From assembly GCF_001014975.1 (NCBI RefSeq), contig NZ_BBXA01000003.1, positions 1-57,810 on the forward strand: a DNA stretch of 57,810 bases, read 5' to 3'. The position numbers and the translations under genes are program-made. Positions 1 through 9,900 of this stretch are shown here, in pieces. Origin of the DNA: Novosphingobium sp. MD-1. Lineage in GTDB: Bacteria; Pseudomonadota; Alphaproteobacteria; Sphingomonadales; Sphingomonadaceae. Every line of letters starts with the position of its first letter. The first letter of the stretch is position 1. The notes beneath the pieces were generated by a model that saw nothing but the letters and a program-made list of their open reading frames with translations, ran no database searches and was not told the DNA's origin.

Positions 1-234
1 CCGAGGCTGTTCCGCGCGTTCCATGTGACGGCGGTTCCCGCCGTGGCGGTGGTCACCTCCGACTTCGATCCTTGCGACGGGCTCGACTGCACCACGGCCG
101 TGCCACCTTTCGACTCGATCAGCGGCAACGTCACGCTGGATTTTGCGCTCGAGACGATTGCCGCCGGCGACGGTCCCGGCGCATCGATCGCAGCGCAAGC
201 GCTGGCGCGTCTGCGCCAGGGGAAGGGGGCATGA
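1..234 (+). CDS. trbC: TrbC, F-type pilin assembly protein (C-terminal part)
   Basis: The reading frame is already open at base 1, so the gene is cut by the window edge and only about 77 C-terminal residues are visible. The stretch FRAFHVTAVPAVAVV followed by a Cys-x4-Cys pair resembles the C-terminal domain of TrbC, a periplasmic protein needed for F-pilus assembly and mating-pore formation. Its TGA stop overlaps the ATGATG start of traN, which implies translational coupling in one tra operon. Identification rests on a short fragment plus the position directly before traN, the usual F-type neighbourhood. Confidence 0.75.
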   Translation, partial: PRLFRAFHVTAVPAVAVVTSDFDPCDGLDCTTAVPPFDSISGNVTLDFALETIAAGDGPGASIAAQALARLRQGKGA

Positions 235-3200
235 TGGGCCGCCTTCTCCACAACACCCTGTGCATGCTCGGCGCGCTCGCGCTGCTGGTCAACAACGGCG
301 TGGCGGATGCCCAGGTCGCGGGGCAAACACGTCCGCTCGAGCAGGGCGATGTCCAGGCGGCGAACAACGACGGGACGGCGTTCGCCAAGGGCCAGAAGGC
401 TGCGGCCGAGAGCATTACCGACCAGCAGGTCAACGGGGATACGATTCCCGGATACCAGTCTGCTCCTGACAGCCTGTCGGGCCTTTACGGGGTTGACGAC
501 AAGGCGCTGTCGGGTGCGTCGGCGAGCGCGGTCGGCAACGATTCCTGGAACCTGATGAAAGGCGCCGACGCCAACCGTTCGCGCATCGATGCGGCGAGCC
601 TTGCGGACATCAAGGCGCGGGGAGAGGCGATCAATGCCAGCGCCGGCACAGCGGACACCGGGCTTGCGACCAGCGCCACGCAGGGCCAATGCCAGGAGAT
701 CCTGAAGCCCGCGACGCAGGTCTTCTACGATGCGACCTGCGATATCGGGGAGACGGTGTCCTCGAGCGAGCCGGTGGGGGCCTGGACCTGTCCCGATGGC
801 TTTGTGCTGTCGGGTTCGACCTGCACGAAGACGATCACCCGGACCGCGACAGTCACCGGCTATTCCTGCCCCGCCGGCTACAGCCTTTCGGGCACGACTT
901 GCAGTTCGGTAATCCAGGCAACGGTGAAGACCTGGACTTGCCCGGATGGCTGGTCGCTGTCGGGCACGGTGTGTTCGCGCACCGCGACGATCGGGGCGAG
1001 TGTCTCTGGCTACAGCTGCCCGGCGGGTTTCACGCTGTCGGGTTCGATCTGTTCGCAGATCAATACCGCTGCGGCGACGCCGGTCTATGCCTGTCCCGGT
1101 GGCTGGAGCCTGTCGGGCACGAGCTGCGTGCGTGGCACGACATATGCGGCGACGCCCAACTATTCCTGTCCCTGGGGTTTCACGCTCGCGGGCACGACCT
1201 GTTCGCGCACGCAGAGCCAGGGCGCGACGGCGAGTTACTCTTGTCCTGGCGGGTACAGCCTCAACGGCACGACCTGCACCCAGACCAATTCGCAGACGGC
1301 GACGCCCAGTTATTCGTGCCCACAGGGCGGTTCGCTCTCGGGGACGAGCTGCATCCAGACCAGCACCTATTCCGCGACGGCCTCCTACTCGTGCCCGGCA
1401 GGCTACAGCCTCAACGGAACCACGTGTTCGCAGACGGCGACGACCGGAGCGACGCAGGAATTGCAGTGTGGCCAAGGGACGTTGCTGAAGAAGGGAAGTG
1501 GGTCGCCCTATAATCTCGAAGCCGACTACTGCATGATTTCGTCAACGTACTTCGCGAATTTCAACTGCGCGTCGCCAACCTACAAGGGCATGCAATTCCA
1601 CGACAAACGCCGGCTAAAGAATACCGGCATCTATGATTCCTGCCTCTACAACCCGATCAAGGCCTACACGTGCTCCAACGGGTACAACCTGAACGGCGCG
1701 ACCTGCTCGATCGTCTATACGCAGAACGCCAATGCCAGCTATTCGTGCCCCAGTGGCGGCACGCTGTCGGGTACGACCTGCACCACCACCAGCACGACCA
1801 GTGCCAGCGTCAGTTATACCTGTCCCGCCAACTATGCCCTCAGCGGTACGACCTGCACCTCGACCCAGAGTCAGCCCGCAAGCGTCAGCTACTCCTGCCC
1901 GGCGGGCTACGCCCTGTCGGGTACAACCTGCTCGGCTACCGAGAGCCAGCAGGCGTCGGTCAACTATACCTGCCCTTCCGGTGGATCGCTGTCCGGAACG
2001 ACCTGCAGCACCGTCGAGACCGCTTCGGCCAGTGTCACCTATGTCTGCGCTGCCGGCTACAGCCTCTCGGGGACGACCTGTTCGCAGACCACCACGCAGA
2101 ACGGCACGCCAATCTACGCCTGCCCGACGAACTACACGCTCTCGGGCTCGACCTGCCTGATCACCGAGACCGCCTCGGCGAGCCCGACCTACGAATGTCC
2201 GGGTGGCTATACGCTCGCTGGCAGCCTGTGCCGGGCGAGCCAGGCTGCGACGCCTTCGTCCTGGTCGTGCCCTGCGGGGTTCGTCCTCGATGGCCAGACC
2301 TGTACGCAGGTCCTCCAGCAGCCTGCGACGCCGATCCAGATCTGCCCCAACGGCGGCGATCTCATCGACGGGGCCTGTGTCACGATCGACCACAAGACCG
2401 AATGCAGCGCGCTCGAATCCAATCCGCAATGCACCTGGCAGCGCGACACCTGCCTCGATGAAACCCTGAGCGGACCGTGCAAGGTCACCGAACGGACCTA
2501 CAGCTGCCCGGTTCCGGGCGAGCAGGGGCCGCCCAACCGCGAATATGTCTGCGCAGGCGATGTCTACTGCGCGGGCGGGGCCTGCCAGCAGGTCGATCGT
2601 GATGCCTCGAACGAGTTCAAGGATGCGCTGGTGGCGCTCGGCGCGATCGACCAGGCCCACAAGGAGTTCGATCCCGACAAGCTCGAGATGTTCTCGGGCA
2701 CGCGCGAGACCTGTCACAAGCCGGTGTTCGGTCTCGTCAACTGCTGCGCCGGCAAGGTCTCGGGCCTGCTCACCGGCGGCGCCGCGGTGTCGGCCTGGGC
2801 GGCACTGGGTTCGGGTGGCGCGACCGCGATCGCCGGCATCGCCACGCAGTTCCTCACGACGTTCCTGTGCGCCAACAATGAAAAGCAGCTCGACGTCAAG
2901 GACCGCCTCGGCCTCTGCCACTTCGTCGGCAGCTATTGCTCCTCGAGCTTTCTCGGCGTCTGCACGACCAAGAAGAAGACCTACTGCTGCTTTGAATCGA
3001 AGCTCACCCGGATCATCCAGGAGCAGGGCCGGCCACAGATCGACAAGCCATGGGGGCCGCCCAAGACCGAGCAGTGCGCCGGGCTGACGCTGGATGAGTT
3101 CTCGCGCCTCGATCTATCGAAGATGGATTTCTCGGAGATCTACTCCGAGTTTCTCGAGTCCGTGAAGCTGCCCGACCAGGCGCAGATGGCGAGCGACATC

Positions 3201-3269
3201 CAGACGAAGATCAAGGCCTATTACCACCAGAATGCCGGGTCGGGGCAGAACCCCGGTGGGGGCAACTGA
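231..3269 (+). CDS. traN: TraN, mating-pair stabilisation outer-membrane protein, repeat-expanded
   Basis: The protein has 1,012 residues from ATG 231 (a second ATG follows at 234), with a signal peptide ending near VADAQ. TraN sits in the outer membrane of the donor and stabilises mating aggregates through recipient surface proteins. The Cys-rich N- and C-terminal parts and the position between trbC and traF support the call. F TraN has about 600 residues; the excess here is 19 copies of a 22-25 residue module of the form Y-S-C-P-x-G-Y-x-L-S-G-T-T-C, in blocks of nine and ten separated by a less repetitive segment (about 1450-1660). The C-terminal part keeps many Cys pairs and a hydrophobic Ala/Gly stretch. 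The repeats may form a disulphide-rich rod that presents or spaces the receptor-binding part; that is inference. Confidence 0.9.
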   Translation: MMGRLLHNTLCMLGALALLVNNGVADAQVAGQTRPLEQGDVQAANNDGTAFAKGQKAAAESITDQQVNGDTIPGYQSAPDSLSGLYGVDDKALSGASASAVGNDSWNLMKGADANRSRIDAASLADIKARGEAINASAGTADTGLATSATQGQCQEILKPATQVFYDATCDIGETVSSSEPVGAWTCPDGFVLSGSTCTKTITRTATVTGYSCPAGYSLSGTTCSSVIQATVKTWTCPDGWSLSGTVCSRTATIGASVSGYSCPAGFTLSGSICSQINTAAATPVYACPGGWSLSGTSCVRGTTYAATPNYSCPWGFTLAGTTCSRTQSQGATASYSCPGGYSLNGTTCTQTNSQTATPSYSCPQGGSLSGTSCIQTSTYSATASYSCPAGYSLNGTTCSQTATTGATQELQCGQGTLLKKGSGSPYNLEADYCMISSTYFANFNCASPTYKGMQFHDKRRLKNTGIYDSCLYNPIKAYTCSNGYNLNGATCSIVYTQNANASYSCPSGGTLSGTTCTTTSTTSASVSYTCPANYALSGTTCTSTQSQPASVSYSCPAGYALSGTTCSATESQQASVNYTCPSGGSLSGTTCSTVETASASVTYVCAAGYSLSGTTCSQTTTQNGTPIYACPTNYTLSGSTCLITETASASPTYECPGGYTLAGSLCRASQAATPSSWSCPAGFVLDGQTCTQVLQQPATPIQICPNGGDLIDGACVTIDHKTECSALESNPQCTWQRDTCLDETLSGPCKVTERTYSCPVPGEQGPPNREYVCAGDVYCAGGACQQVDRDASNEFKDALVALGAIDQAHKEFDPDKLEMFSGTRETCHKPVFGLVNCCAGKVSGLLTGGAAVSAWAALGSGGATAIAGIATQFLTTFLCANNEKQLDVKDRLGLCHFVGSYCSSSFLGVCTTKKKTYCCFESKLTRIIQEQGRPQIDKPWGPPKTEQCAGLTLDEFSRLDLSKMDFSEIYSEFLESVKLPDQAQMASDIQTKIKAYYHQNAGSGQNPGGGN
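784..2376 (+). repeat. Nineteen degenerate Cys-module repeats inside traN
   Basis: Each unit of about 66-75 bp encodes a CP....L-G-x-x-C core. Nine units lie at about 784-1440 and ten at about 1665-2376. The dividing segment has lower G+C and a different Cys pattern. The units are diverged rather than identical, which points to old duplications rather than recent slippage. Confidence 0.85.
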
Positions 3270-3368
3270 TGCGCGTCCGTCGCCGCACCTCCACCGCCGA
3301 TGCTGGCCCTGAGCCCCATCACACTCGCGCTGGCGACACGCACACCGACACGGGGGGCAATACCAGCA

Positions 3369-3866
3369 ATGCATGACGACGATCGATTTGAGAACATGAC
3401 ACCTCAGGAGCGCGCCGAATTCGAGGCGAAGATCGAGGCCAGTATCAACACCCATTCCGGCCATCCCACGGTGACCGTGCAGGAATGGGCGGCACTGGTG
3501 CGCTGTCGTGCCGATCGCCCGGTTCCCGTCGATGAGCTGGTCGCCTCGATGTATCGCTGGTTTGTGCCGTTCCTCTCCGCCCAGGAATTCGCCGATCTCA
3601 TCTATGGCCAGGAGGACAAGGGCTGGCTTGCAATCACGCAGGATGAGGAGGGCATGCGCTATGCCCAGACCACGCTGCTCGGCGAGGAAGTGCTCGCCGC
3701 GGCCGAACGGCCGCTGATGCTCGCCGGCGTCTTCCGCCTTACCGGCAAGGACAGCATCCCCCAGGGCCTCGGCGACGAGGGCGGACTTCAATCCCTGCCC
3801 AAGCCGGGTTCCGGCGGACGCCGTGGCGACCGGCGCCCCCCCGATCACAGACCAGACAGGAGATAG
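3369..3866 (+). CDS. Hypothetical tra-operon protein
   Basis: This acidic soluble protein of about 165 residues begins at MHDDDRFENM; ATG 3399 (MTPQER) is an alternative start and an in-frame ATG at 3300 is less likely. No signal peptide, membrane segment or known motif is seen. The central part (EWAALVRCRADRPVPVDELVASMYRWFVP, described here by its ends E-W-A-A and W-F-V-P) looks like a helical domain, and the tail is Gly/Arg/Pro-rich and probably disordered. It lies between traN and traF, ends 5 bp before traF, and should be cotranscribed. A 35-codon frame at 3269-3376 starts inside the traN stop and could be a coupling peptide, but nothing else supports it. Function unknown. Confidence 0.6.
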   Translation: MHDDDRFENMTPQERAEFEAKIEASINTHSGHPTVTVQEWAALVRCRADRPVPVDELVASMYRWFVPFLSAQEFADLIYGQEDKGWLAITQDEEGMRYAQTTLLGEEVLAAAERPLMLAGVFRLTGKDSIPQGLGDEGGLQSLPKPGSGGRRGDRRPPDHRPDRR

Positions 3867-3871
3867 CGACG

Positions 3872-4759
3872 ATGCGCAGGATCATGATCACCGTCATGCT
3901 GGCCTCCGGCCTGCTGTCCGCCTCCGTGCTGCAGGCGCAGGACAAGACGGCAGGCGACGACGGGGCCGACAGTGTCGCCACAGCGGCCGCGCAGGATCCC
4001 GCGTCGTCCGCGGCCGGCGCGGCAGGGCCGGGGAGCGAAGACGTGACGGGCGATGCCTTCTACTGCCATGAGCGCAAGCTCGGCACCTGGTTCTACTGCG
4101 ATCGTCGCAAGCGGCCCGCGCCCGATCGCGCGGCGCCGCCCGCGTCCACGCGCTCGGCCACGGCGCAGCTGGCGGCGATCACGCAGCGGCTCGACGAGCT
4201 GAAGGCGCGCGCCGTGCTCGAGCCGACCGAGGCCAACGTCACCGCCTATATCCGCTACCAGCGCGAGCAGCTCGATCGCGCCTCGCTGTTCTCCGATGTC
4301 TGGCAGCGCGCGGTCTGGCAGGATCCCACGCTCGACTACACGCTCCAGCGTCCGGTCTCGACGCTCGGCAAGCGGGCCTGGCTCGACAACCGCAAGGCCG
4401 ACGAGGAAGCGACATTGCGCCGCCTGTCGCAGCGCTATGGCATCTTCTATTTCTACGCCCAGAGTTGCGGGGCCTGCGAGGTTTTCGCGCCGATCCTCAA
4501 GGCGGTCTCGGACAAGGGTGGCTTCGACGTCGTCGCCGTCTCGATGGACGGCGGCCCGAACCGCACCTTTCCGCGTTATGTTGTCGACACCGGCCAGTAC
4601 GCCCGCATGGGGCTGACCTCCCGCGCGACGCCGGCGCTGGTGCTCTACGACACCGTGACCAAACGGCCCGTGCCGATCGGCACCGGCATCCTTTCGGCCG
4701 ACGAGATCACCGAACGCATTTTCGTCCTCACCAACACCAAACCGGGGAGTGGCTTCTGA
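3872..4759 (+). CDS. traF: TraF, thioredoxin-like conjugal transfer protein
   Basis: This periplasmic protein has 295 residues and starts at ATG 3872 behind a GGAG site, with a signal peptide ending near SVLQAQ. Residues 185-290 form a thioredoxin-like fold: the FYFYAQSCGAC segment carries a Cys199-x-x-Cys202 pair and is followed by the usual cis-proline region (TPALVLYD). TraF is required for F-pilus assembly and probably works on disulphides of TraH, TraN and other Cys-rich partners. F-plasmid TraF lacks the CxxC pair, so the intact motif suggests an active oxidoreductase, which fits the very Cys-rich TraN encoded upstream. The TGA stop overlaps the traH ATG. Confidence 0.92.
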   Translation: MRRIMITVMLASGLLSASVLQAQDKTAGDDGADSVATAAAQDPASSAAGAAGPGSEDVTGDAFYCHERKLGTWFYCDRRKRPAPDRAAPPASTRSATAQLAAITQRLDELKARAVLEPTEANVTAYIRYQREQLDRASLFSDVWQRAVWQDPTLDYTLQRPVSTLGKRAWLDNRKADEEATLRRLSQRYGIFYFYAQSCGACEVFAPILKAVSDKGGFDVVAVSMDGGPNRTFPRYVVDTGQYARMGLTSRATPALVLYDTVTKRPVPIGTGILSADEITERIFVLTNTKPGSGF

Positions 4760-6255
4760 TGGCCATCGTTTACCGCGATCGTGCGCGGGCACGCCTGTCT
4801 CTCCGGTCGTGTCTGTCTCGCCGGTCATACCTGTCGCGGACATCCCTCTGGGCGGGGGCCATGGCCTGGGCCGTGTGCGGCGCGATTGCGCCGGCCGATG
4901 CCGGGGTCGGATCGGATATGGAAGCGGCCTTCTCGGATATGGGCGTCGCCGCCAATGCAACGGGTCCGGTCGCGTACCAGGGGCAGTCGGCAGGCTACTA
5001 TTCGCTGGGATCGATGTGGGCGCGCTTCCCGCAGAAGACCGTGTACCCGGCGAACCTGCAATTGCCCAAGGTGACCGCCGGCTGCGGTGGCATCGACATG
5101 TTCACCGGCTCGTTCTCGTTCATCAATTCCGACCAGTTCGTCGCCATGGCCAAGGCCGTGGCCAACAACGCGATCGGCTTCGCCTTCCATCTCGCGATCC
5201 AGGCGATCAGCCCGCAGATCGACAAGGTCATAGGCGACCTCGAAAAGGCGGTCCAGGACCTCAACCAGTTCAACATCAGCAGCTGCGAGGCGGCCTCGGC
5301 GTTGGTTGGTGGCATCGCCGGCGAGATGGGCGTCAAGAGCAATTCGGTGTGCAATGCCGTCGGCACTTCGAAAGGCATCTTCTCGGACTGGGCGCGCAGC
5401 CGCCAGGGGTGCGGCAATGGTGGCCAGCAGACCTCGACCAACAACCAGGCCGATGGCGCGCTGAAGCAGCAGTTGCCCGGGCCGAAGAACTACGCCTGGT
5501 CGATCATCCAGGCCTCGCCACTCGCCGACCAGAGCCAGCAGATGCGCGAGCTGATGATGACGCTGACCGGAACGATCGTGGTGCCGGCGCGCGGTAGCGA
5601 CAGCGAGGAGCCGAAGGTCCAGTACATTGGACCGCAGGTCGGCCCGGTCCTCGATGCGCTGCTCGACGGTTCGCAGTCGGTCAATATCCTCAAGTGCTTG
5701 GACAGCACCGACTGCCTCGGGCTCCAGACCGGAGGCCAGACCGTCGCCGCGCTGGGAGCGAGTGCGCTGCGCCCGCACGTCAAGGCGCTGATCCAGTCGA
5801 TGGGCGATAAGATCGCCACTGAAACCGCCCTGACCGCAGAGGAGCGCAACCTGCTCGGGACCGCGAGCGTTCCGGTCTACAAGATCCTCGCGGTGCAGGC
5901 CGCCTCGGGCTTCCGCCTGTCCGACGCCGAGATCGATTCCCTCGCCGAGATCGTCGCGATCGACATGCTTGACTCCATCGTCACCCATTTCCTCGACCAG
6001 GTCAGCGCGTCGCGCGGTGGGCTCGTGGCGCAGAGCAACCGCGAGAACGTCGAACAGTACATGGCGCAGCTGCGCGACGTGCGCGGCCAGATCGCCCAGC
6101 GCGCCAAAGGCGTGACCGACCGGGTCAACCGCACGTTCGACATCGTCGACAGGGCGATGCGCATCGAGAGTACGCTGCAGTCGCGCATGGCGCCGGGGCT
6201 TGCCGCTTCGCTCAACTTCTCCCGCGCGCTCTCGGCGCAGGGCCTCAGGCCCTAA
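4759..6255 (+). CDS. traH: TraH, F-type pilus assembly protein
   Basis: The 498-residue protein starts at the ATG overlapping the traF stop (TGATG). A long Arg-rich leader precedes a hydrophobic stretch (WAGAMAWAVCGAIA), so a signal peptide is likely although its n-region is unusually long. The family hallmark CGGIDMFTGSFSFI lies near residues 110-125, and long helices fill the C-terminal half. TraH is a periplasmic protein that works with TraF, TraW, TrbC and TraU in pilus extension and retraction. Length and gene order match the family. The next tra gene in this direction is traG, after a reversed toxin-antitoxin insertion. Confidence 0.93.
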   Translation: MAIVYRDRARARLSLRSCLSRRSYLSRTSLWAGAMAWAVCGAIAPADAGVGSDMEAAFSDMGVAANATGPVAYQGQSAGYYSLGSMWARFPQKTVYPANLQLPKVTAGCGGIDMFTGSFSFINSDQFVAMAKAVANNAIGFAFHLAIQAISPQIDKVIGDLEKAVQDLNQFNISSCEAASALVGGIAGEMGVKSNSVCNAVGTSKGIFSDWARSRQGCGNGGQQTSTNNQADGALKQQLPGPKNYAWSIIQASPLADQSQQMRELMMTLTGTIVVPARGSDSEEPKVQYIGPQVGPVLDALLDGSQSVNILKCLDSTDCLGLQTGGQTVAALGASALRPHVKALIQSMGDKIATETALTAEERNLLGTASVPVYKILAVQAASGFRLSDAEIDSLAEIVAIDMLDSIVTHFLDQVSASRGGLVAQSNRENVEQYMAQLRDVRGQIAQRAKGVTDRVNRTFDIVDRAMRIESTLQSRMAPGLAASLNFSRALSAQGLRP

Positions 6256-6299
6256 GGAAGGGGTGAGATGGCGCCGCTGACTTCTGGCCCTGCTGGACG

Positions 6300-6569
6300 C
6301 TACAGCCCGAGATTGTGGCGCAGCATGTCGTCGATCCGCGTTTGCCAGCCTTTGCCGCTGGCGCGCAACTTCTCGAGGACATCCGGAGAGAGCCGGATGG
6401 TAACCGACTGCTTCGCTTTTGCCTTCCGCCAGCCCGAGGGACGTCCGGGGCGGCCGAGCAGGGCGCTCGCCAGTTCGGGGAAGGCTTCAAGCGGTTTGGA
6501 CCGCGCGAAATCCTCGGCCGTCCACTCCGGATTGTCGTCGTCGAAAACCACGGGCCGTTCATCGGGCAT
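6300..6569 (-). CDS. brnA: BrnA-type antitoxin
   Basis: This 89-residue protein starts at MPDERPVVFDDDNPEW and overlaps the end of brnT by 11 bp. The N-terminal half is the acidic toxin-binding arm. The C-terminal half (KQSVTIRLSPDVLEKLRASG) is a ribbon-helix-helix DNA-binding unit, as in BrnA, which neutralises BrnT and represses its own promoter. The pair is transcribed against the tra operon, and its 3' end lies 45 bp from the traH stop, so it is an insertion into the transfer region that may aid plasmid maintenance. Confidence 0.9.
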   Translation of the reverse strand: MPDERPVVFDDDNPEWTAEDFARSKPLEAFPELASALLGRPGRPSGWRKAKAKQSVTIRLSPDVLEKLRASGKGWQTRIDDMLRHNLGL

Positions 6570-6813
6570 GACGTCGATACTCCTTCTCGTGCGCGCGTCT
6601 GAAGCTGATGGCGCGGACGATGCCATTGCGCAGGACCGCGGCGAGGCAGCACGGTTTGCCGTCGAGCGTCCCGTAAATCCGGTATCGTTGCTCACCGTCG
6701 AAACGCTCGTCGGGCACAACCTTTTCAATCGTGAGGTTTCGGGCGTCCCCGAGCGAAAGACCGTGCTTGCGCCGGTTGGCGATGTCCTTCGCTGGATCGA
6801 ACTCGATTTCCAC
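6559..6813 (-). CDS. brnT: BrnT-type ribonuclease toxin
   Basis: The 84-residue protein begins at a GTG (6811-6813) with EIEFDPAKDIANRRKHGLSL, the standard BrnT N-terminus, and ends with the family's ISFRRAHEKE segment, where Arg and Glu residues form the RNase active site. BrnT is a RelE-like endoribonuclease that slows translation when unopposed. As in Brucella, toxin precedes antitoxin. No clear ribosome-binding site precedes the GTG; a perfect TATAAT lies only 2 bp upstream, so initiation may be near-leaderless or slightly internal. Confidence 0.9.
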   Translation of the reverse strand: MEIEFDPAKDIANRRKHGLSLGDARNLTIEKVVPDERFDGEQRYRIYGTLDGKPCCLAAVLRNGIVRAISFRRAHEKEYRRHAR

Positions 6814-6815
6814 AA

Positions 6816-6821
6816 ATTATA
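6816..6821 (-). promoter_or_regulatory. TATAAT box before brnT
   Basis: Read on the minus strand this is a perfect TATAAT in a short A/T-rich patch (6811-6830) of an otherwise GC-rich region. No good -35 is seen at 16-18 bp. It is probably the core of the autoregulated brnTA promoter, although its closeness to the GTG start is odd. Confidence 0.5.
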
Positions 6822-6908
6822 TGTAACTACGTTTAACCGTCCGCGCAAGGCTCCCTGTCGTCGATACGGCAGGGAGCTCCTATGCGCCAACGGGCAGGGG
6901 TGAGCACC

Positions 6909-9900
6909 ATGGCGGGATCCACGGTCGAAGTCTTCACGGTCGGAGGCGGGGAGTACCTCGTCAACGTGTTCAACGCGATCGCGGCATGGTCGGGCGCGGG
7001 AGGCTATCGCGCGCTGTTGCGGGTGGTGATGGTCATGGCCTTTGCCATGGCGCTGATGACGACGGCCTGGAACATGGATCCGCGCGCGCTGATCCGCTGG
7101 TTCATGCAGGCGACGCTGATGTACATGGTGCTGATGGTGCCGACGACCAGCGTCAAGGTCACCGACCGCACCAACCCGGGCCTTGCCCCGGCGGTCGTGG
7201 CCAACGTGCCGATCGGGCTTGCCGGCATCGCCAGCTTCACAAGCCAGGTGGGCGATTACCTGACGACCTCGGCCGAGACCGTGTTCGTGATGCCGGCAGC
7301 GCTGCGCTATTCGACCGGGGGCATGATCTATGGCGCCAAGCTGCTCGATGCGACGCAGGGGCTACGTGTTGATGATCCGACGCTCGCCATGAACGTCAAC
7401 GAGCACTTCCGGCAATGCGTGTTCTACGACGTGCTGATGGGCCGCAAGACGATACAGTCGCTCACCCAGGCCCCCGACCTGCTCGCGGCCATGGGTCCGG
7501 GCTCGGTGTCGCTGTCGCAGGTCTATCGCTATCCGGACGGGTCCTCGAACATCCAGTCGTGCCAGTCGGCCTACACCCTGATCGTCGCCAGCTGGAACAC
7601 CTACTACAACGCAGCGCTGCCGCACATTGCCGGTCAGTTCTTCCCCGGAATAGGGGCGTCGGCCGCGCAGACCCGGTTTGCCAACGACGTGGGAGGTGTT
7701 GGCGCGGCGGCCCTGGGCGGATCGGGCACGAGCGCGCAGGCGCTGACCCGCCAGGCCATGATGGTCAACGCGATGACGGACGCGGTCTCGAGCTTCAGCA
7801 ACAGCCAGGCGCAAAGCACGGTCGACGCCTTCGCGGCGAACCGCGCCGACATCCAGACCCGCAACACTTATGCGACGATCGCCGCCGGCGCGATGAAATG
7901 GGTGCCGCTGCTCAACATCGTGCTGACGGTCGTGTTCTACGCGATGTTCCCGATCATCTTCCTGCTGACCCTGCTGCCCAACAGCGGGATCGGCGTGATC
8001 AAGGGCTATATCACCGGGTTCTTCTACCTGGCGTCGTGGGGACCGCTGTTCGTGGTGCTCAACATGATCTTCATGACGCGCTGGCAGGCGAGCCTTGCCT
8101 CGTGGAACGGAGGCGGCCTGACAGCCGCGAACTTCGCCGGCGTCTCGGCGATCAACCAGGACGCCGGCGCGCTTGCCGGCTTCATGATCATGTCGGTGCC
8201 GTTCATCGCCGCAGGGATGGCGAAGGGGGCGATGTCGATCGCGTCGCACTCGACCAGCTTCCTTGCGCCAAGTCAGAACGCGGCCGAGCAGGCAGCGGCC
8301 GAGCAGACCACGGGCAACTATGCCTATGGCAATCGCCAGTTCCACAACCTGACCGCGAACCAGTCCAACGATGCGCCGACCTGGACCACGGGTGCCGGCC
8401 AGTTCCTGACCCGCAACGCCGATGGCGGGATGACCCGGGTCAGCGGCGACGGCAGCACCAGCTACGATGTGGGCGGCGGTGTCTCGGCCCTGACCTTCAG
8501 CCTGCAGTCCTCGCAGGACTTTGGGCGCAACATGGAGCAGAGCCTCACTCAGGGGGCAGGTATCGTCGAGCAGAAGCGGCAGGCCGCGAGCGACGCCTGG
8601 TCGACCAGCAACAGCAGTTCGACGCGCCTGTTCGACACCGCCCAGCGCGTCGCCTCGTCCAACACCGAGGAGGGCAGGGGGCTCAACAACTCGCTCGCCA
8701 GGGTGCACGATGTGCAGTCGCAGTGGTCGTCCACGCTCACGGCGAACCATGGCTTCACCAAAAGTGAATCGGACGAACTTACGCGGCAAGCGTCTACCTC
8801 TAGTTCATTCGATGCTAATTTGGCGATCACGTCCATGCTTGGACCGGAAAAGGTAGCCGCCCTTAAAGGAAGCGGTAGCGTTGCCCAGAAATGGGCCTCT
8901 CAGCAATCACGCGATTCCAAAGACAGCGCGAGGACAGAACAGTCGCTGCTGGATGGTTTGAGCTATCTTGAGAGACAATCACGCGGAGATTCCGCCCGCG
9001 AGGCGCGCGAGAGTTTCTATCGCCAGACAAGTTCTTCCTCGAACAGCCAGTTGCGCGGCCTGAGCCAGGAGGTGTCGCAGGATCTGCGACATGCGCAATC
9101 CGCCAGCGAGGAAGCCTCGCGGGCCGAGGACACCTTCCAGCGCTGGCAGAACGCGCAGTCCGAGTTCAAGCGCAATGGCTTCTCGCTGTCACGCAACGAG
9201 AACCAGGACTTTGTGCGCTTCGCACAAGGGCAGATGCTCGATCCCGCCAACCGCCACCTCGACCAGAGCTATCACCCGGGCCTGATCAACCTGACACCGA
9301 CCCAGGCCGCTACCGAGCAGACGCTGCTCAAGCGCTACATGGACAACAAGATCGCGACGATGCAGGCCGAACTCGGGCTCATCCCACAAGCGCCGAAGCA
9401 GACGATCGCCGGTCCCTCGTTCTCGAACGGCGAGGATATTCAGCGCATCGGGCGTGCTGGCATGGCCGGTGTTGCTGGCCAGGGGCCGCAGGTGGAGGTC
9501 GCCTCTCATGCGGCCGATCACAGTATCGACGGTCAGGTTGGCGATCGGCTCACATCCTCTCATGCGGCCATGAAGGAGCATGGCGATTCCATGCGCAACG
9601 ACGTGCTGGGTGACGGCGGGCGTCAAGCCGATATTGTGCGCCAGTCGGTGGGAGACCGGCTGTCATCCTCGCTGTGGGGCACCATGCCGCTGACTACCAT
9701 GCTTACCCCGCGCGAACAGGCCGCCGCGGTGCGCGCTTCAGCCAAGCCCGGGGTCAATCTCTCGGGCGTATCGGAAAAGATGTGGCCAGCGTTCAACACG
9801 GTGACGCTGGCGGCGAAGGGTCTCAATCTTCCTGCGCCGGTCGTGACATCGGGCCGCGATGGCCAGCACATGAGCGGCAGCCGGCATTATTCCGGCAACG

